From Psychromarinibacter sp048262455 (GTDB taxonomy: Bacteria > Pseudomonadota > Alphaproteobacteria > Rhodobacterales > Rhodobacteraceae), in the NCBI GenBank assembly GCA_048262455.1, contig JBLXFD010000011.1, positions 62,001-126,000 of the forward strand: a stretch of DNA of 64,000 nucleotides, in the 5' to 3' direction. The notes beneath the pieces are model-generated. The model was not told where the DNA came from and made no database searches. It was given only the letters and a program-made list of their open reading frames with translations. Position numbers and translations under genes: made by a program. Below are positions 1-9,721 of the stretch, in pieces (the stretch's first letter is position 1; every line of letters begins with the position of its first letter).

Positions 1-134
1 CGGACGGCGCGACGCTGTCCGAGGTGGTGCCGCTGGAAGGCGCGGGGCGGGTGGACGAGATCGCCCGCATGCTGGCCGGCGACACCATCACCGACGAGGC
101 GCGCGGCGCGGCGCGGGCGCTGCTGGCGGGCTGA
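1..134 (+). CDS. recN: DNA repair protein RecN, C-terminal end (partial)
   Basis: The window opens inside this gene. Only the last 43 residues are present, read from position 3 to a TGA at 132-134. The tail (VDEIARMLAG followed by ITDEARGAARALL) matches the end of RecN, the SMC-like ATPase that helps start recombinational repair of double-strand breaks. RecN proteins usually end with this segment, in which an ARML(A/S)G motif is followed by a T.EAR.AA helix. The nucleotide-binding parts lie outside the window. The gene converges on the TauE/SafE gene with only 4 bases between the two stops. I am fairly sure of the family, but the evidence is a short stretch. Confidence 0.8.
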   Translation, partial: DGATLSEVVPLEGAGRVDEIARMLAGDTITDEARGAARALLAG

Positions 135-138
135 GGGG

Positions 139-894
139 TCAGCCCCAGACCCGCATCGCCCCCGCCCAGATCAGCCGCGCCGACAGCAGCACCAGGATGG
201 CGTTCAGCGCCAGCTTGAACCGCTTCTCGTCGATCCGGCTCAGCATCATCCGCCCCAGCCAGGTGCCCAGGAACCCTGCCGCCACCAGCGCCGCGATGAA
301 CCCGGCCCATTGCGCGAAGGCGAAGCCCAGCAGCCCGAAGGCGAAGGTCTTCAGCCCGTGCTGCACGGTCATCAGCATGGCGTGGGTGCCGACGTAGGCG
401 TGGCGCTCCAGCTCCTGCGCCTTGACGTAGGCGGCGACCATGGGGCCGGTGCCGCCGATGAACATGGTCAGGAAGCTGCAGAAGGCCCCGGTGATCCCGC
501 CCGACCGCTTCAGGAAGGCGGGCGGCTTGAAGAACACCGTCCAGAGCACGAAACAGCCCACCGCGATCTGCAGCCAGCCGGGGTGCAGCTGCACCACCAG
601 CGCGCCCCCCAGCGCGACGCCGACCAGCGATCCCAGCGCGAAGGCCCCCAGCAACTGCCACTGGGTGTGGCGCAGGAACAGCAGCGTGCGCCCGGTGTTG
701 GACCCCAGCTGCACGATTCCGTGCACCGGGATGATCGCCGCCGGCGGCAGCAGCGAGGCCAGCACCGCCAGCATCACGCCGCCGCCGCCGATGCCGAAGG
801 CGGCGGTGATGAAGGAGGCCGCGCAGCTGGTCACAAGCAGCGCCAGCGCCACCGGCAGGTCCAGCCCGGCGCTCAGGTAGTCGATCAGTTCCAT
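139..894 (-). CDS. TauE/SafE family sulfite/anion exporter
   Basis: This 251-residue inner-membrane protein has about eight hydrophobic segments. It shows the family's two related halves: the first opens with FGIGGGGVMLAVLASLLPP near residue 33, and the second carries FIGGTGPMVAAYV around residue 145. Glycine-rich turns of this kind are typical of TauE/SafE permeases, which are proposed to export sulfite, sulfoacetate or other small anions. I chose the ATG at 894 because translation then starts next to the first membrane helix. An upstream in-frame start would add about 31 Arg/Gly-rich residues and run into the neighbouring gene. The start lies 2 bases beyond the stop of the dehydrogenase gene, so the two are probably co-transcribed. 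The substrate is unknown. Confidence 0.85.
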   Translation of the reverse strand: MELIDYLSAGLDLPVALALLVTSCAASFITAAFGIGGGGVMLAVLASLLPPAAIIPVHGIVQLGSNTGRTLLFLRHTQWQLLGAFALGSLVGVALGGALVVQLHPGWLQIAVGCFVLWTVFFKPPAFLKRSGGITGAFCSFLTMFIGGTGPMVAAYVKAQELERHAYVGTHAMLMTVQHGLKTFAFGLLGFAFAQWAGFIAALVAAGFLGTWLGRMMLSRIDEKRFKLALNAILVLLSARLIWAGAMRVWG

Positions 895-896
895 GC

Positions 897-1682
897 TCAG
901 GCGCCCGGGTCCGTCAGCTCCAGCGCGTCCGCCAGCGTCAGCGCCGAGATGCCGCCGTCCACGGTGACGTTCTGGCCGCGGATCCACTCGCTCTGGGGCC
1001 GCGCCAGGAAGGCGATCAGCTCCGCGATCTCACCGGCTTGACCGGCTCGCCCGATCCGCTCCAGCGAGCGCTGCGCCCGCTCGCCCAGGGCGGCGCGGAA
1101 ATCGCCCAGGATCGGCGTGTCCACCGCCGAGGGGCTGACGCAGTTCACCCGCATCCCCCGCGCCAGCAGCGCCTCGCTGCGCGCCAGGGTCCAGACCACC
1201 ACCGCCTCCTTCGACAGGCAGTAGGCGCGCAGCGGGTCGATCCCCTCGCGCGCCACGAAGTCCGCCAGCGCCCCCGGCGCATCCGCCTGCCGCGTCAGCG
1301 CCAGCAGCGCCTTCACCTGCCCGAGGTTCTCGCGCCAATGCTCCCCGGCACGCGAGGCCGTGGCCACCACCGAGGCCCCCGGCGCCAGCTTGCCGTCCAG
1401 CGCCCGCGCCATCCGCACCAGCCCCAGCACGTTGACCCGCAGCACCTCCTCGGCGTTGCCGTCGCGCGGCGGCACCCCGGCGTTCAGGATCAGCGCGTCG
1501 AACGGCCCCCCGGCCGCCGCCGCCGCCGCGTCGACCGCGTCCATGTCGCCCATGTCCACCCGGTGCCAGGCCGCCACCCCGGACGACTCGGCGATGTCGA
1601 AGGCCGTAATCTCCGCCCCTTCCAGCCGCCGCACCACCTGCGCCCCGATCCCCGAGGCCGCTCCCGTCATCGCCACCCGCAT
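897..1682 (-). CDS. Short-chain dehydrogenase/reductase, 3-alpha-hydroxysteroid/coniferyl-alcohol dehydrogenase-like
   Basis: This is a 261-residue NAD(P)-dependent oxidoreductase of the classical SDR fold. TGAASGIG near residue 6 is the glycine-rich cofactor loop, NAG follows at the end of the fourth strand, and YCLSKEA supplies the catalytic Tyr and Lys. The C-terminus has the usual DGG element (VTVDGGISA). The long insertion between the NAG strand and the active-site Tyr (SRAGEHWREN and onward) is the layout of the 3-alpha-hydroxysteroid dehydrogenase/coniferyl-alcohol dehydrogenase group rather than FabG-type reductases. The start at 1682 begins directly at the first beta strand. The gene is the first of a pair with the TauE/SafE exporter. 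The true substrate cannot be read from the sequence. Confidence 0.85.
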   Translation of the reverse strand: MRVAMTGAASGIGAQVVRRLEGAEITAFDIAESSGVAAWHRVDMGDMDAVDAAAAAAGGPFDALILNAGVPPRDGNAEEVLRVNVLGLVRMARALDGKLAPGASVVATASRAGEHWRENLGQVKALLALTRQADAPGALADFVAREGIDPLRAYCLSKEAVVVWTLARSEALLARGMRVNCVSPSAVDTPILGDFRAALGERAQRSLERIGRAGQAGEIAELIAFLARPQSEWIRGQNVTVDGGISALTLADALELTDPGA

Positions 1683-1866
1683 CGCACCACTTCCATTTCT
1701 TCCGGTATGAAATATCCCGGGGAGCGCGAGGGGCAGCGCCCCTCGTCCCCAAGTGAAATCTTGCGCCGAAGGCGCTCCGCCTTGTTGGTAGACAGCCGGG
1801 CCGGGCCACGCAAGCGTGAGCGCCCGCGGCTTGACCCGCGGCCCCGCCGGGCGCAGCATCCGTGCC
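1683..1866. promoter_or_regulatory. Divergent intergenic region with a perfect hairpin
   Basis: This 184-base gap separates the leftward dehydrogenase gene from the rightward TPR gene and must hold both promoters. I could not place -35/-10 boxes with confidence. It contains a perfect 8-bp stem with a 3-base loop (CGAGGGGC at 1727-1734 paired with GCCCCTCG at 1738-1745) and a GCGCC-GAA-GGCGC dyad further on. No coding potential is evident. Confidence 0.4.
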
Positions 1867-2400
1867 ATGACGCTGCTGCGCGCCCTCTGCTTCCTGCTGT
1901 TCCTGCCGGCCCTGCTGGCCGCGCAGCCGCGCGAGGTGGACGACGTGCAGGGGCTGCTGGACGCGCTGGCGCGGGCGCAGACCCCGGCCGAGGCGCAGGG
2001 CTACGTTCCGCAGATCTGGAACCTCTGGCTGACCGCCCCCGACGACGCCGCGCAGGAGCTGCTGGACGCGGCGCTGGAACGGCAGGCGGCGGGCGACCTG
2101 CTGGGGGCGCTGCGCCACTTCGACCGGCTGGTGGCCGCCTATCCCGATTACGCCGAGGGCTGGAACCGCCGCGCCACGGCGTATTTCCTTGCCGGCGACT
2201 ACGACCGCTCGCTCGCGGACGTGGTCGAGGTGCTGGCGCGCGAGCCAAGGCATTTCGGGGCGCTCTCGGGGCGGGCGACGATCTACTTCCGGCAGGGCCG
2301 GCTGGCGCTGGCGCAACTGGCGGTACGCGCGGCGCTGAAGGTGCATCCTTTCCTTGCCGACCGCGCGATTCTCGATATTCCGGCCGGGACCGACCTCTGA
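1867..2400 (+). CDS. Secreted tetratricopeptide-repeat protein
   Basis: This 177-residue protein begins with a Sec signal peptide (LLRALCFLLFLPALLAAQ), so it is probably periplasmic. From about residue 75 it has two to three TPR-type helical hairpins: AAGDLLGALRHFDRLVAAYP, WNRRATAYFLAGDYDRSLAD and GRATIYFRQGRLALAQLAV. TPR units bind peptides or partner proteins and have no catalytic role. Small secreted TPR proteins of this length are common in Rhodobacteraceae and have no assigned function. The ATG at 1867 was chosen because the signal peptide starts there; upstream codons would add an Arg-rich stretch that does not fit. The protein is transcribed away from the dehydrogenase and stands alone. 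Confidence 0.8.
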   Translation: MTLLRALCFLLFLPALLAAQPREVDDVQGLLDALARAQTPAEAQGYVPQIWNLWLTAPDDAAQELLDAALERQAAGDLLGALRHFDRLVAAYPDYAEGWNRRATAYFLAGDYDRSLADVVEVLAREPRHFGALSGRATIYFRQGRLALAQLAVRAALKVHPFLADRAILDIPAGTDL

Positions 2401-2616
2401 GAATTACGTAGCGGAAGGGGTCGCGGGCGGCTCTGGACGCAGCCGCGCGGCGCGCTAGGAGACGGGCCCGAATCGCCGGAAATGCTTTATTCGTTCAGTT
2501 AATCGTTGATTTTCAGGGTGTTTAACCGCGTAGCTGTTGCGCTGAGGGTGCCGATTTGTTTGGATACTTGCAGATGCAAGGACGGGCAACGTCCTGCGCA
2601 ACACAGGGAGCTGCCA
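2401..2616 (+). promoter_or_regulatory. Leader of the polyamine-type importer operon
   Basis: This stretch lies upstream of the first gene of the importer operon and is visibly richer in A+T between about 2480 and 2575 than its surroundings, as expected for a promoter. No convincing sigma-70 pair, riboswitch or operator dyad was identified. An open frame runs through it into the ATPase gene, but it lacks the ATPase's conserved N-terminus and a good ribosome-binding site. Confidence 0.4.
2605..2610 (+). promoter_or_regulatory. Ribosome-binding site that selects the TTG start at 2617
   Basis: AGGGAG lies 6 bases before TTG at 2617. No ATG lies between this site and the first conserved strand of the ATPase, so it supports a TTG start. 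Confidence 0.65.
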
Positions 2617-3717
<1,101 letters not shown>

Positions 3718-3720
3718 GAT

Positions 3721-3761
3721 TCCCTTCCCCGCGAGGGTCTTCCCGTGACCTCGGGAAGGGA
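3721..3761 (+). promoter_or_regulatory. Intra-operon stem-loop between the ATPase and binding-protein genes
   Basis: TCCCTTCCC (3721-3729) is perfectly complementary to GGGAAGGGA (3753-3761), and an imperfect inner stem adds to it. It sits directly after the ATPase stop with no T-run. It may act as a processing or stability element that lets the binding protein be expressed at a different level from the ATPase. Confidence 0.5.
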
Positions 3762-3797
3762 GAAATACGGGTATAACGACAACAGGAGAGTAGCTAC

Positions 3798-4934
<1,137 letters not shown>

Positions 4935-4942
4935 GCCAAGAC

Positions 4943-4969
4943 GCGCGGGCGGGATCTTCCCGCCCGCGC
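4943..4969 (+). promoter_or_regulatory. Strong hairpin after the binding-protein gene
   Basis: GCGCGGGCGGGA (4943-4954) pairs perfectly with TCCCGCCCGCGC (4958-4969) across a 3-base loop. Only a short T-run follows (GTTTCG). It is probably a partial terminator or 3-prime stabiliser that gives more binding protein than permease. Confidence 0.6.
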
Positions 4970-5031
4970 CGTTTCGGGCACGGTCCGCAGAGGCCGGCCC
5001 TTTTGTCCATTTTGACGACGGGGAGCGCGGC

Positions 5032-5319
5032 ATGCCCAAGGGCTACATCATCGGACACATCAAGGTGACGGATCCCGAGGCCTATCCCGAGTACGTGCGC
5101 CGGGACACGCCGATCCTTGAACGCCTGGGCGCCCGTTTCGTGGTGCGCGGCGGCAGGGGCGAGGTGCGCGAGGGCGACTGCGGCGACCGCCACGTGGTGA
5201 TCGAGTTCCCCAGCTACGAAGAGGCGCTGGCCGCCTACAACGACCCCGACTACCAGGAGGTCGCCGCGATCCGCCGCGCCTCTGCCGACAGCATCATCGT
5301 GGTGGTGGAGGGAACCTGA
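5032..5319 (+). CDS. DUF1330 domain protein
   Basis: This 95-residue cytoplasmic protein fills one DUF1330 domain, a small ferredoxin-like alpha/beta fold that forms dimers. GYIIGHIKVTDPEAYPEYV at the start and the FPSYEEALAAYNDPDYQEV block in the second half are the family hallmarks. No catalytic role is established for the family. It lies inside the importer operon, between the binding-protein gene and the first permease gene. Its TGA overlaps the next ATG by one base (TGATG), so translation is probably coupled. That placement suggests a role linked to the imported compound, but this is inference. No signal peptide is seen. Confidence 0.88.
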   Translation: MPKGYIIGHIKVTDPEAYPEYVRRDTPILERLGARFVVRGGRGEVREGDCGDRHVVIEFPSYEEALAAYNDPDYQEVAAIRRASADSIIVVVEGT

Positions 5320-6947
5320 TGGCAGACGTGACCTCCGGCCCCGACGTCCAGACCGGGCCGACCCCCGACAACGCCCTGCGCGAGGCCGACGCCGCCGAGG
5401 CGGGCCCGGTCCTTGCCGCCGACGGGCGGCCGCTGAAGCACTCGCTGCGCCGGGCCCTGCGGCGCGAGAAGCTGCGGGCGCCGGCGCTGATCGCGCCGCT
5501 GCTGATCTTCGTGCTGGTCACCTTCATCGCGCCGATCGCGGACATGCTGTTCCGCTCGGTCGAGAACGAGATCGTCACCGAAACCATCCCGCGCACCACC
5601 ATGGCCCTGCGCGACTGGGACTACGAGGCGGGCGAGGCGCCGGGCGAGGATGTCTATGCCGCGCTTTACGCCGACCTTTTCGAGGCCGAGGAATTCAAGA
5701 TCCACACCCGGCTGGGCAGCCGCCTGAACTACGAGACCAGCGGCATGTCCTCGCTGTTCCGCAAGACCGGGCGCGGCATCGGCCGCTTCGACACCGACGC
5801 CTATACCGACGCCTTCGTCGAGGCCGACCCCGCCTGGGAGGACCCCGCCACCTGGATCACGCTGATGCAGGGCGAGGAGATCGGCGCGGTGCTGCCGGAG
5901 ACCGTCTCTGCCTGGAACAGCTGGCTGCGGGTGCTGGAGAACAAGAAGGACGCGGTGGCCGAGGAACAGCCCGAGGACCTGCTGTACACCATGCTCTACC
6001 GCGACCTGACCGCGAACGCGGACGCCGTCGCGGGTTACGCCGGCCCCGGCGCCGCGCTTCTGCAGGCCGCTGCCGAAACCGCCGCGGCGACCCAGCCGGT
6101 GTCGCTGAGGGAACAGTTCGTCGATGTCGACAAGGACTGGGCCGACGTCGAGGTCTGGGGCACCATCAAGGCCTTCGCCGCGCGCTACACCCCGGGTTAC
6201 TTCCTGGCCTCGGTGGACCTGCAGCTGACCCCCGCGGGGATCGAGCAGCAGCCCGACGACCAGAAGATCTACATGCTGCTGTTCAAGCGCACGATGTTCA
6301 TGAGCCTAATGATCATGGGCTCCTGCATCCTGCTGGGCTATCCCATTGCCTACCTGCTGGCGCGGCTGCCCATGCGGTCGGCCAACGTGCTGATGATCCT
6401 GGTGCTGCTGCCGTTCTGGACCTCGCTGCTGGTGCGGACCTCGGCCTGGAAGATCCTGCTGCAGCAGCAGGGGGTCATCAACGACCTGCTGGTCTGGCTG
6501 GGGCTGGTCAGCGAGGCCGGGCGTCTGGCGCTGATCAACAACCAGACCGGCACCATCATCGCGATGACGCACATCCTGCTGCCCTTCATGATCCTGCCGC
6601 TCTACTCGGTGATGAAGACCATTCCGCCGGCCTACGTTCGGGCCGCCAAGTCGCTGGGCGCCACGCCCTGGACGGCCTTCTGGCGGGTCTATTTCCCGCA
6701 GTCGGTCCCGGGGATCGGCGCGGGCTCGATCCTCGTGTTCATCCTGGCGATCGGCTACTACATCACGCCGGAACTCGTGGGCGGCACCACGGGCACCTTC
6801 ATCTCCAACCGCATCGCCTACCACATCTCCAGTTCGCTGAACTGGGGCCTGGCGGCGGCGCTTGGGACCATCCTGCTGGCGGTCGTGCTGATCCTCTACT
6901 GGGTCTACGACAGGATCGTCGGCATCGACAACGTGAGCCTGGGGTAA
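5319..6947 (+). CDS. ABC transporter permease, PotB type, with a large insertion after the first helix
   Basis: This 542-residue inner-membrane protein is far longer than ordinary PotB permeases (about 280-300 residues). Residues 1-55 are a polar cytoplasmic tail, and the first helix is about 56-78 (LIAPLLIFVLVTFIAPIADM). A hydrophilic, acidic region of roughly 240 residues follows (about 80-318) and should be periplasmic. The remaining core has five helices and the EAA loop (YVRAAKSLGATPWTAFWRVY, from about 437) that contacts the ATPase. Membrane topology therefore puts a separate extracellular-side domain next to the binding-protein docking face. It is translationally coupled to the DUF1330 gene and 4 bases ahead of the second permease. 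Confidence 0.88.
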   Translation: MADVTSGPDVQTGPTPDNALREADAAEAGPVLAADGRPLKHSLRRALRREKLRAPALIAPLLIFVLVTFIAPIADMLFRSVENEIVTETIPRTTMALRDWDYEAGEAPGEDVYAALYADLFEAEEFKIHTRLGSRLNYETSGMSSLFRKTGRGIGRFDTDAYTDAFVEADPAWEDPATWITLMQGEEIGAVLPETVSAWNSWLRVLENKKDAVAEEQPEDLLYTMLYRDLTANADAVAGYAGPGAALLQAAAETAAATQPVSLREQFVDVDKDWADVEVWGTIKAFAARYTPGYFLASVDLQLTPAGIEQQPDDQKIYMLLFKRTMFMSLMIMGSCILLGYPIAYLLARLPMRSANVLMILVLLPFWTSLLVRTSAWKILLQQQGVINDLLVWLGLVSEAGRLALINNQTGTIIAMTHILLPFMILPLYSVMKTIPPAYVRAAKSLGATPWTAFWRVYFPQSVPGIGAGSILVFILAIGYYITPELVGGTTGTFISNRIAYHISSSLNWGLAAALGTILLAVVLILYWVYDRIVGIDNVSLG

Positions 6948-6951
6948 GCCG

Positions 6952-8130
6952 ATGCAGGTCGTGACCGTGAAGAAACCATCGTTCACAGGCTTCACGCTGC
7001 CGTTGACGGCGGTGCTGGGGGGGCTGTTCGGGCTGCTGGTGGGCATCGCCCACGAGACCGCCTTGGTGGGGCTGGTCGCGGGCGCTGTCTTCGGCGCCGC
7101 GCTGGCCTGGGTGCTGGAGCGTTTCGTGCCGCAGCGGCGTGCGGGCTATGCGCTGGCCGCAGGGCTTTGCGCGGTGATCGGGCTGCTGGTGGCGGGCTTT
7201 GCCGGCGCCGTGGGCGGCGCGGTGCTGGGGCTGGTGCTGGGCTGGTTCATCTACTGGCTGGACCGGGGTGACTACCGCCGCGGGGTGCCGCAATACGCCA
7301 CCGCGGGCGAGGTGCTGTGGCACAATACCTACCTGCTGATCTGCGGGCTGATCTTCTTTTTCCTGATCGCGCCGATCCTGACGATCATTCCGCTGTCCTT
7401 CAACGCAGAGAACTTCTTTACCTTCACCCCCGCGATGCTGGCCTTCGACCCCGACGGCTACTCGCTGAAGCACTACCGCGACTTCTTCTCGAACCCCGAC
7501 TGGCAGCAGGCGCTGCGCAACTCGGTGCAGATCGCGCCGGCGGCGACCATCCTTTCGGTCTCGCTGGGCACCCTGGCCGCCATCGGGCTGAGCCAGACCC
7601 ACGTGCCGTTCCGCCGGGCGATCATGGCGATCCTGATCTCGCCGATGATCGTGCCGCTGATCATCTCGGCGGCGGGGATGTACTTCTTCTACAGCCGGAT
7701 CGGGCTGCAGGGCACTTACCTGGGCGTGGTGCTGGCCCACGCGGCGCTGGGGATCCCCTTCGTCATCATCACGGTGACGGCGACGCTGGTGGGCTTCGAC
7801 GACTCGCTGACGCGGGCGGCGGCGAACATGGGGGCGAACCCGGTGCGGACCTTCTTCAAGGTGCAAATGCCGCTGATCCTGCCGGGTGTGATCTCGGGCG
7901 GACTGTTCGCCTTCATCACCTCCTTCGACGAGGTGGTGGTGGTGCTGTTCGTGGGCTCGGCGGGGCAGAAGACGCTGCCGTGGCAGATGTTCACGGGGCT
8001 GCGGGAGCAGATCTCGCCGACGATCCTGGCGGTGGCGACGATCCTGGTGGTGATCTCGATCGCGCTGCTGACCACGGTGGAGCTGCTGCGGCGGAGGTCG
8101 GAGCGGCTGCGGGGGCTGTCGCCGGGGTGA
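6952..8130 (+). CDS. ABC transporter permease, PotC type, with an extra N-terminal membrane module
   Basis: This 392-residue protein is the second permease of the importer. The C-terminal 280 residues form a standard PotC-type permease with the EAA loop LTRAAANMGANPVRTFFKVQ and the following MPLILPG. About 105 residues at the N-terminus are additional, and they contain four Gly/Ala/Leu-rich hydrophobic stretches (for example LPLTAVLGGLFGLLVGIA and GAVGGAVLGLVLGWFIYWL). PotC proteins are normally about 260-290 residues. The ATG at 6952 lies 4 bases after the previous stop, and there is no better internal start before the extra helices. The gene ends the operon; a structured repeat array follows. 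Confidence 0.87.
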   Translation: MQVVTVKKPSFTGFTLPLTAVLGGLFGLLVGIAHETALVGLVAGAVFGAALAWVLERFVPQRRAGYALAAGLCAVIGLLVAGFAGAVGGAVLGLVLGWFIYWLDRGDYRRGVPQYATAGEVLWHNTYLLICGLIFFFLIAPILTIIPLSFNAENFFTFTPAMLAFDPDGYSLKHYRDFFSNPDWQQALRNSVQIAPAATILSVSLGTLAAIGLSQTHVPFRRAIMAILISPMIVPLIISAAGMYFFYSRIGLQGTYLGVVLAHAALGIPFVIITVTATLVGFDDSLTRAAANMGANPVRTFFKVQMPLILPGVISGGLFAFITSFDEVVVVLFVGSAGQKTLPWQMFTGLREQISPTILAVATILVVISIALLTTVELLRRRSERLRGLSPG

Positions 8131-8155
8131 GGCGGCTTCCGAGGGATGCGCTGTT

Positions 8156-8745
8156 GCGCCCCGAACAAGCCGAAGGCGCGGGGCGAGCGCCTGCCCGTCC
8201 CCGCGGGCTGGCGCTTTGGGGGCCGCAGGGCAAGGCTCATTCTGTGCGCGGATGTGGCCGGGATAAAGCGCCTTTGCCGAAGTTCGGCAGCGCCAGCCCA
8301 CGGGCAGGCTTGTGTTGCGCCATGGCGGGGTGAACCCCGCCCTACACTTCCTTACGAATGAAGCGCTGATGCGCCCCGAACAAGCCGAAGGCGCGGGGCG
8401 AGCGCCTGCCCGTTCCGGCGGGCTGGCGCTGTGTCATCTGCGTACAAGGCTCATTCGGTGCGCGGACTTGGTTGGGATAAAGCGCCCATGCCGGAGTGAG
8501 GCTGCGCCATCCCACGGGCAGGCTGGCGTTGCGCTTTGGCGGGGTGAACCCCGCCCTACCACTTCCGAATGAAGCGCTGACCAGCCCCCGAACAAGCCGA
8601 AGGCGCGGGGGCGAGCGCCTGCCCGTTGCGGCGGGCTGGCGCTGTGTCGTCCGCAGGGCAACGCTCATTCGGAGCGCGGGTATGGCTGGGATAAAGTGCC
8701 TATGCCGGAGTGAGGCGGCGCCAGCCCACGGGCCGGCTCCCGTTG
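8156..8745. repeat. Tandem array of three structured intergenic repeats (period 215 and 212 bases)
   Basis: Three degenerate copies start near 8156, 8371 and 8583, each aligned on CCCCGAACAAGCCGAAGGCG. Each can fold into a long two-part stem. In copy 1, CCTGCCCGT (8190-8198) pairs with ACGGGCAGG (8300-8308) and GGGCTGGCGC (8205-8214) pairs with GCGCCAGCCC (8290-8299). Copies 2 and 3 keep this pairing with a single mismatch. GATAAAG is conserved inside the loop (8262, 8476, 8690). Copies 1 and 2 end with a hairpin GGCGGGGT-GA-ACCCCGCC; copy 3 lacks it. No open frame here shows protein conservation. This accounts for the 634-base gap after the permease gene. Confidence 0.85.
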
Positions 8746-8764
8746 CGCCAAGCCAACGCACCGC

Positions 8765-9700
8765 TCAAGGCAGGATCGCCAGCCACACCCATATCGTCCC
8801 GATGCTCAGCGCCGTGGCGATCAGGATGCTCGACGCGGCGACCCGGCGGCCGACCCCGTACATGTTGGCGAAGAGAAAGGTGTTCACCCCCGGCGCCATC
8901 GAGGCCATCAGCACCGTCGCGCGCAGCTCCTCGGTGGACAGGGCGAAGGCGCGGCCCAACCCGTAGGCGACCCCGGGATGCACCACCAGCGACAGCACGC
9001 AGACCATGGCGATGGGGGCGGCGTCGCCCTCGGGGCGGTAGCGGTAAAGCACGCCCCCCAGCCCGAACAAGGCCGCCGGCAGCGCCGCGCGCACCATCAG
9101 GTTCAGCGCGTCCGACAGCACGACCGGCAGGGTCAGCCCCACCAGGTTCACCGCCAGCCCCAGCAGGATCGCCAGCAACAGCGCGTTCGAGAACATCGCC
9201 TTCAGGATCGTGCGGGCATGGCGCAGCGCGCTTTGTCCGGTGCCCCGGGCGCGCACCAGCTCCATCGCCGTCAGGCCGATCCCGTAGCAGAAGGGCACGT
9301 GGATCGTGATGATCATGAAGTTGTACTGCAGCGTCTCCATGCCGTAGGCGCGCTCTGTGATCGCAAGGCCCAGCAGCACCGAGTTCGAGAACAGCGCGCA
9401 GAAGCCGATGGCGACGCAGTCTTCCCAGGGCCGGCGGAACAGCAGCCGCGCGCCGAAGAAGCCGGCGAGAAAGCCCGCCAGCGCGCCGGTATAGAAGCTG
9501 GCCATCAGTGCCGGGCGGAAGTTGCCGTCGAGATCCAGCGTCGCCATGGCCACGAACAGCAGGCAGGGGATCGCGAAGCTCTGGGCGAAGCGCATCAGCC
9601 CGTCCACCGCCACCGCCGAGAACAACCCGCGCCAGGCGGCGTAATAGCCGAAGCCGATGACGATGAAGACCGGCAGGATGACGTCCAGCAGCACCTGCAT
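8765..9700 (-). CDS. AEC-family (auxin efflux carrier-like) transporter
   Basis: This 311-residue integral membrane protein has about ten predicted helices in two five-helix halves, which is the AEC/membrane-transport fold. The first helix (VILPVFIVIGFGYYAAWRGL) and the discontinuous-helix region with FSNSVLLGLAI and, in the second half, MASMAPGVNTFLFANMYGV match the family. In the second motif, the P-G-N-x-F sequence is characteristic. Members export organic acids, malonate or amino-acid derivatives by secondary transport; the substrate here cannot be told. The gene is last in the leftward block and is separated by 21 bases from the MBL hydrolase gene, so it may share its transcript. Confidence 0.87.
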   Translation of the reverse strand: MQVLLDVILPVFIVIGFGYYAAWRGLFSAVAVDGLMRFAQSFAIPCLLFVAMATLDLDGNFRPALMASFYTGALAGFLAGFFGARLLFRRPWEDCVAIGFCALFSNSVLLGLAITERAYGMETLQYNFMIITIHVPFCYGIGLTAMELVRARGTGQSALRHARTILKAMFSNALLLAILLGLAVNLVGLTLPVVLSDALNLMVRAALPAALFGLGGVLYRYRPEGDAAPIAMVCVLSLVVHPGVAYGLGRAFALSTEELRATVLMASMAPGVNTFLFANMYGVGRRVAASSILIATALSIGTIWVWLAILP

Positions 9701-9721
9701 CAGCGTAACGCCCGGGCGGGG

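Noticed and set aside
139..894. TauE/SafE exporter as sulfite exporter for the sulfatase modules
   Set aside because: Sulfatases release sulfate, not sulfite, and the gene is about 15 kb away next to an unrelated dehydrogenase.
8131..8764. Short open frames in the repeat array
   Set aside because: They recur because the repeat itself recurs, have no starts with good ribosome sites and resemble no family.
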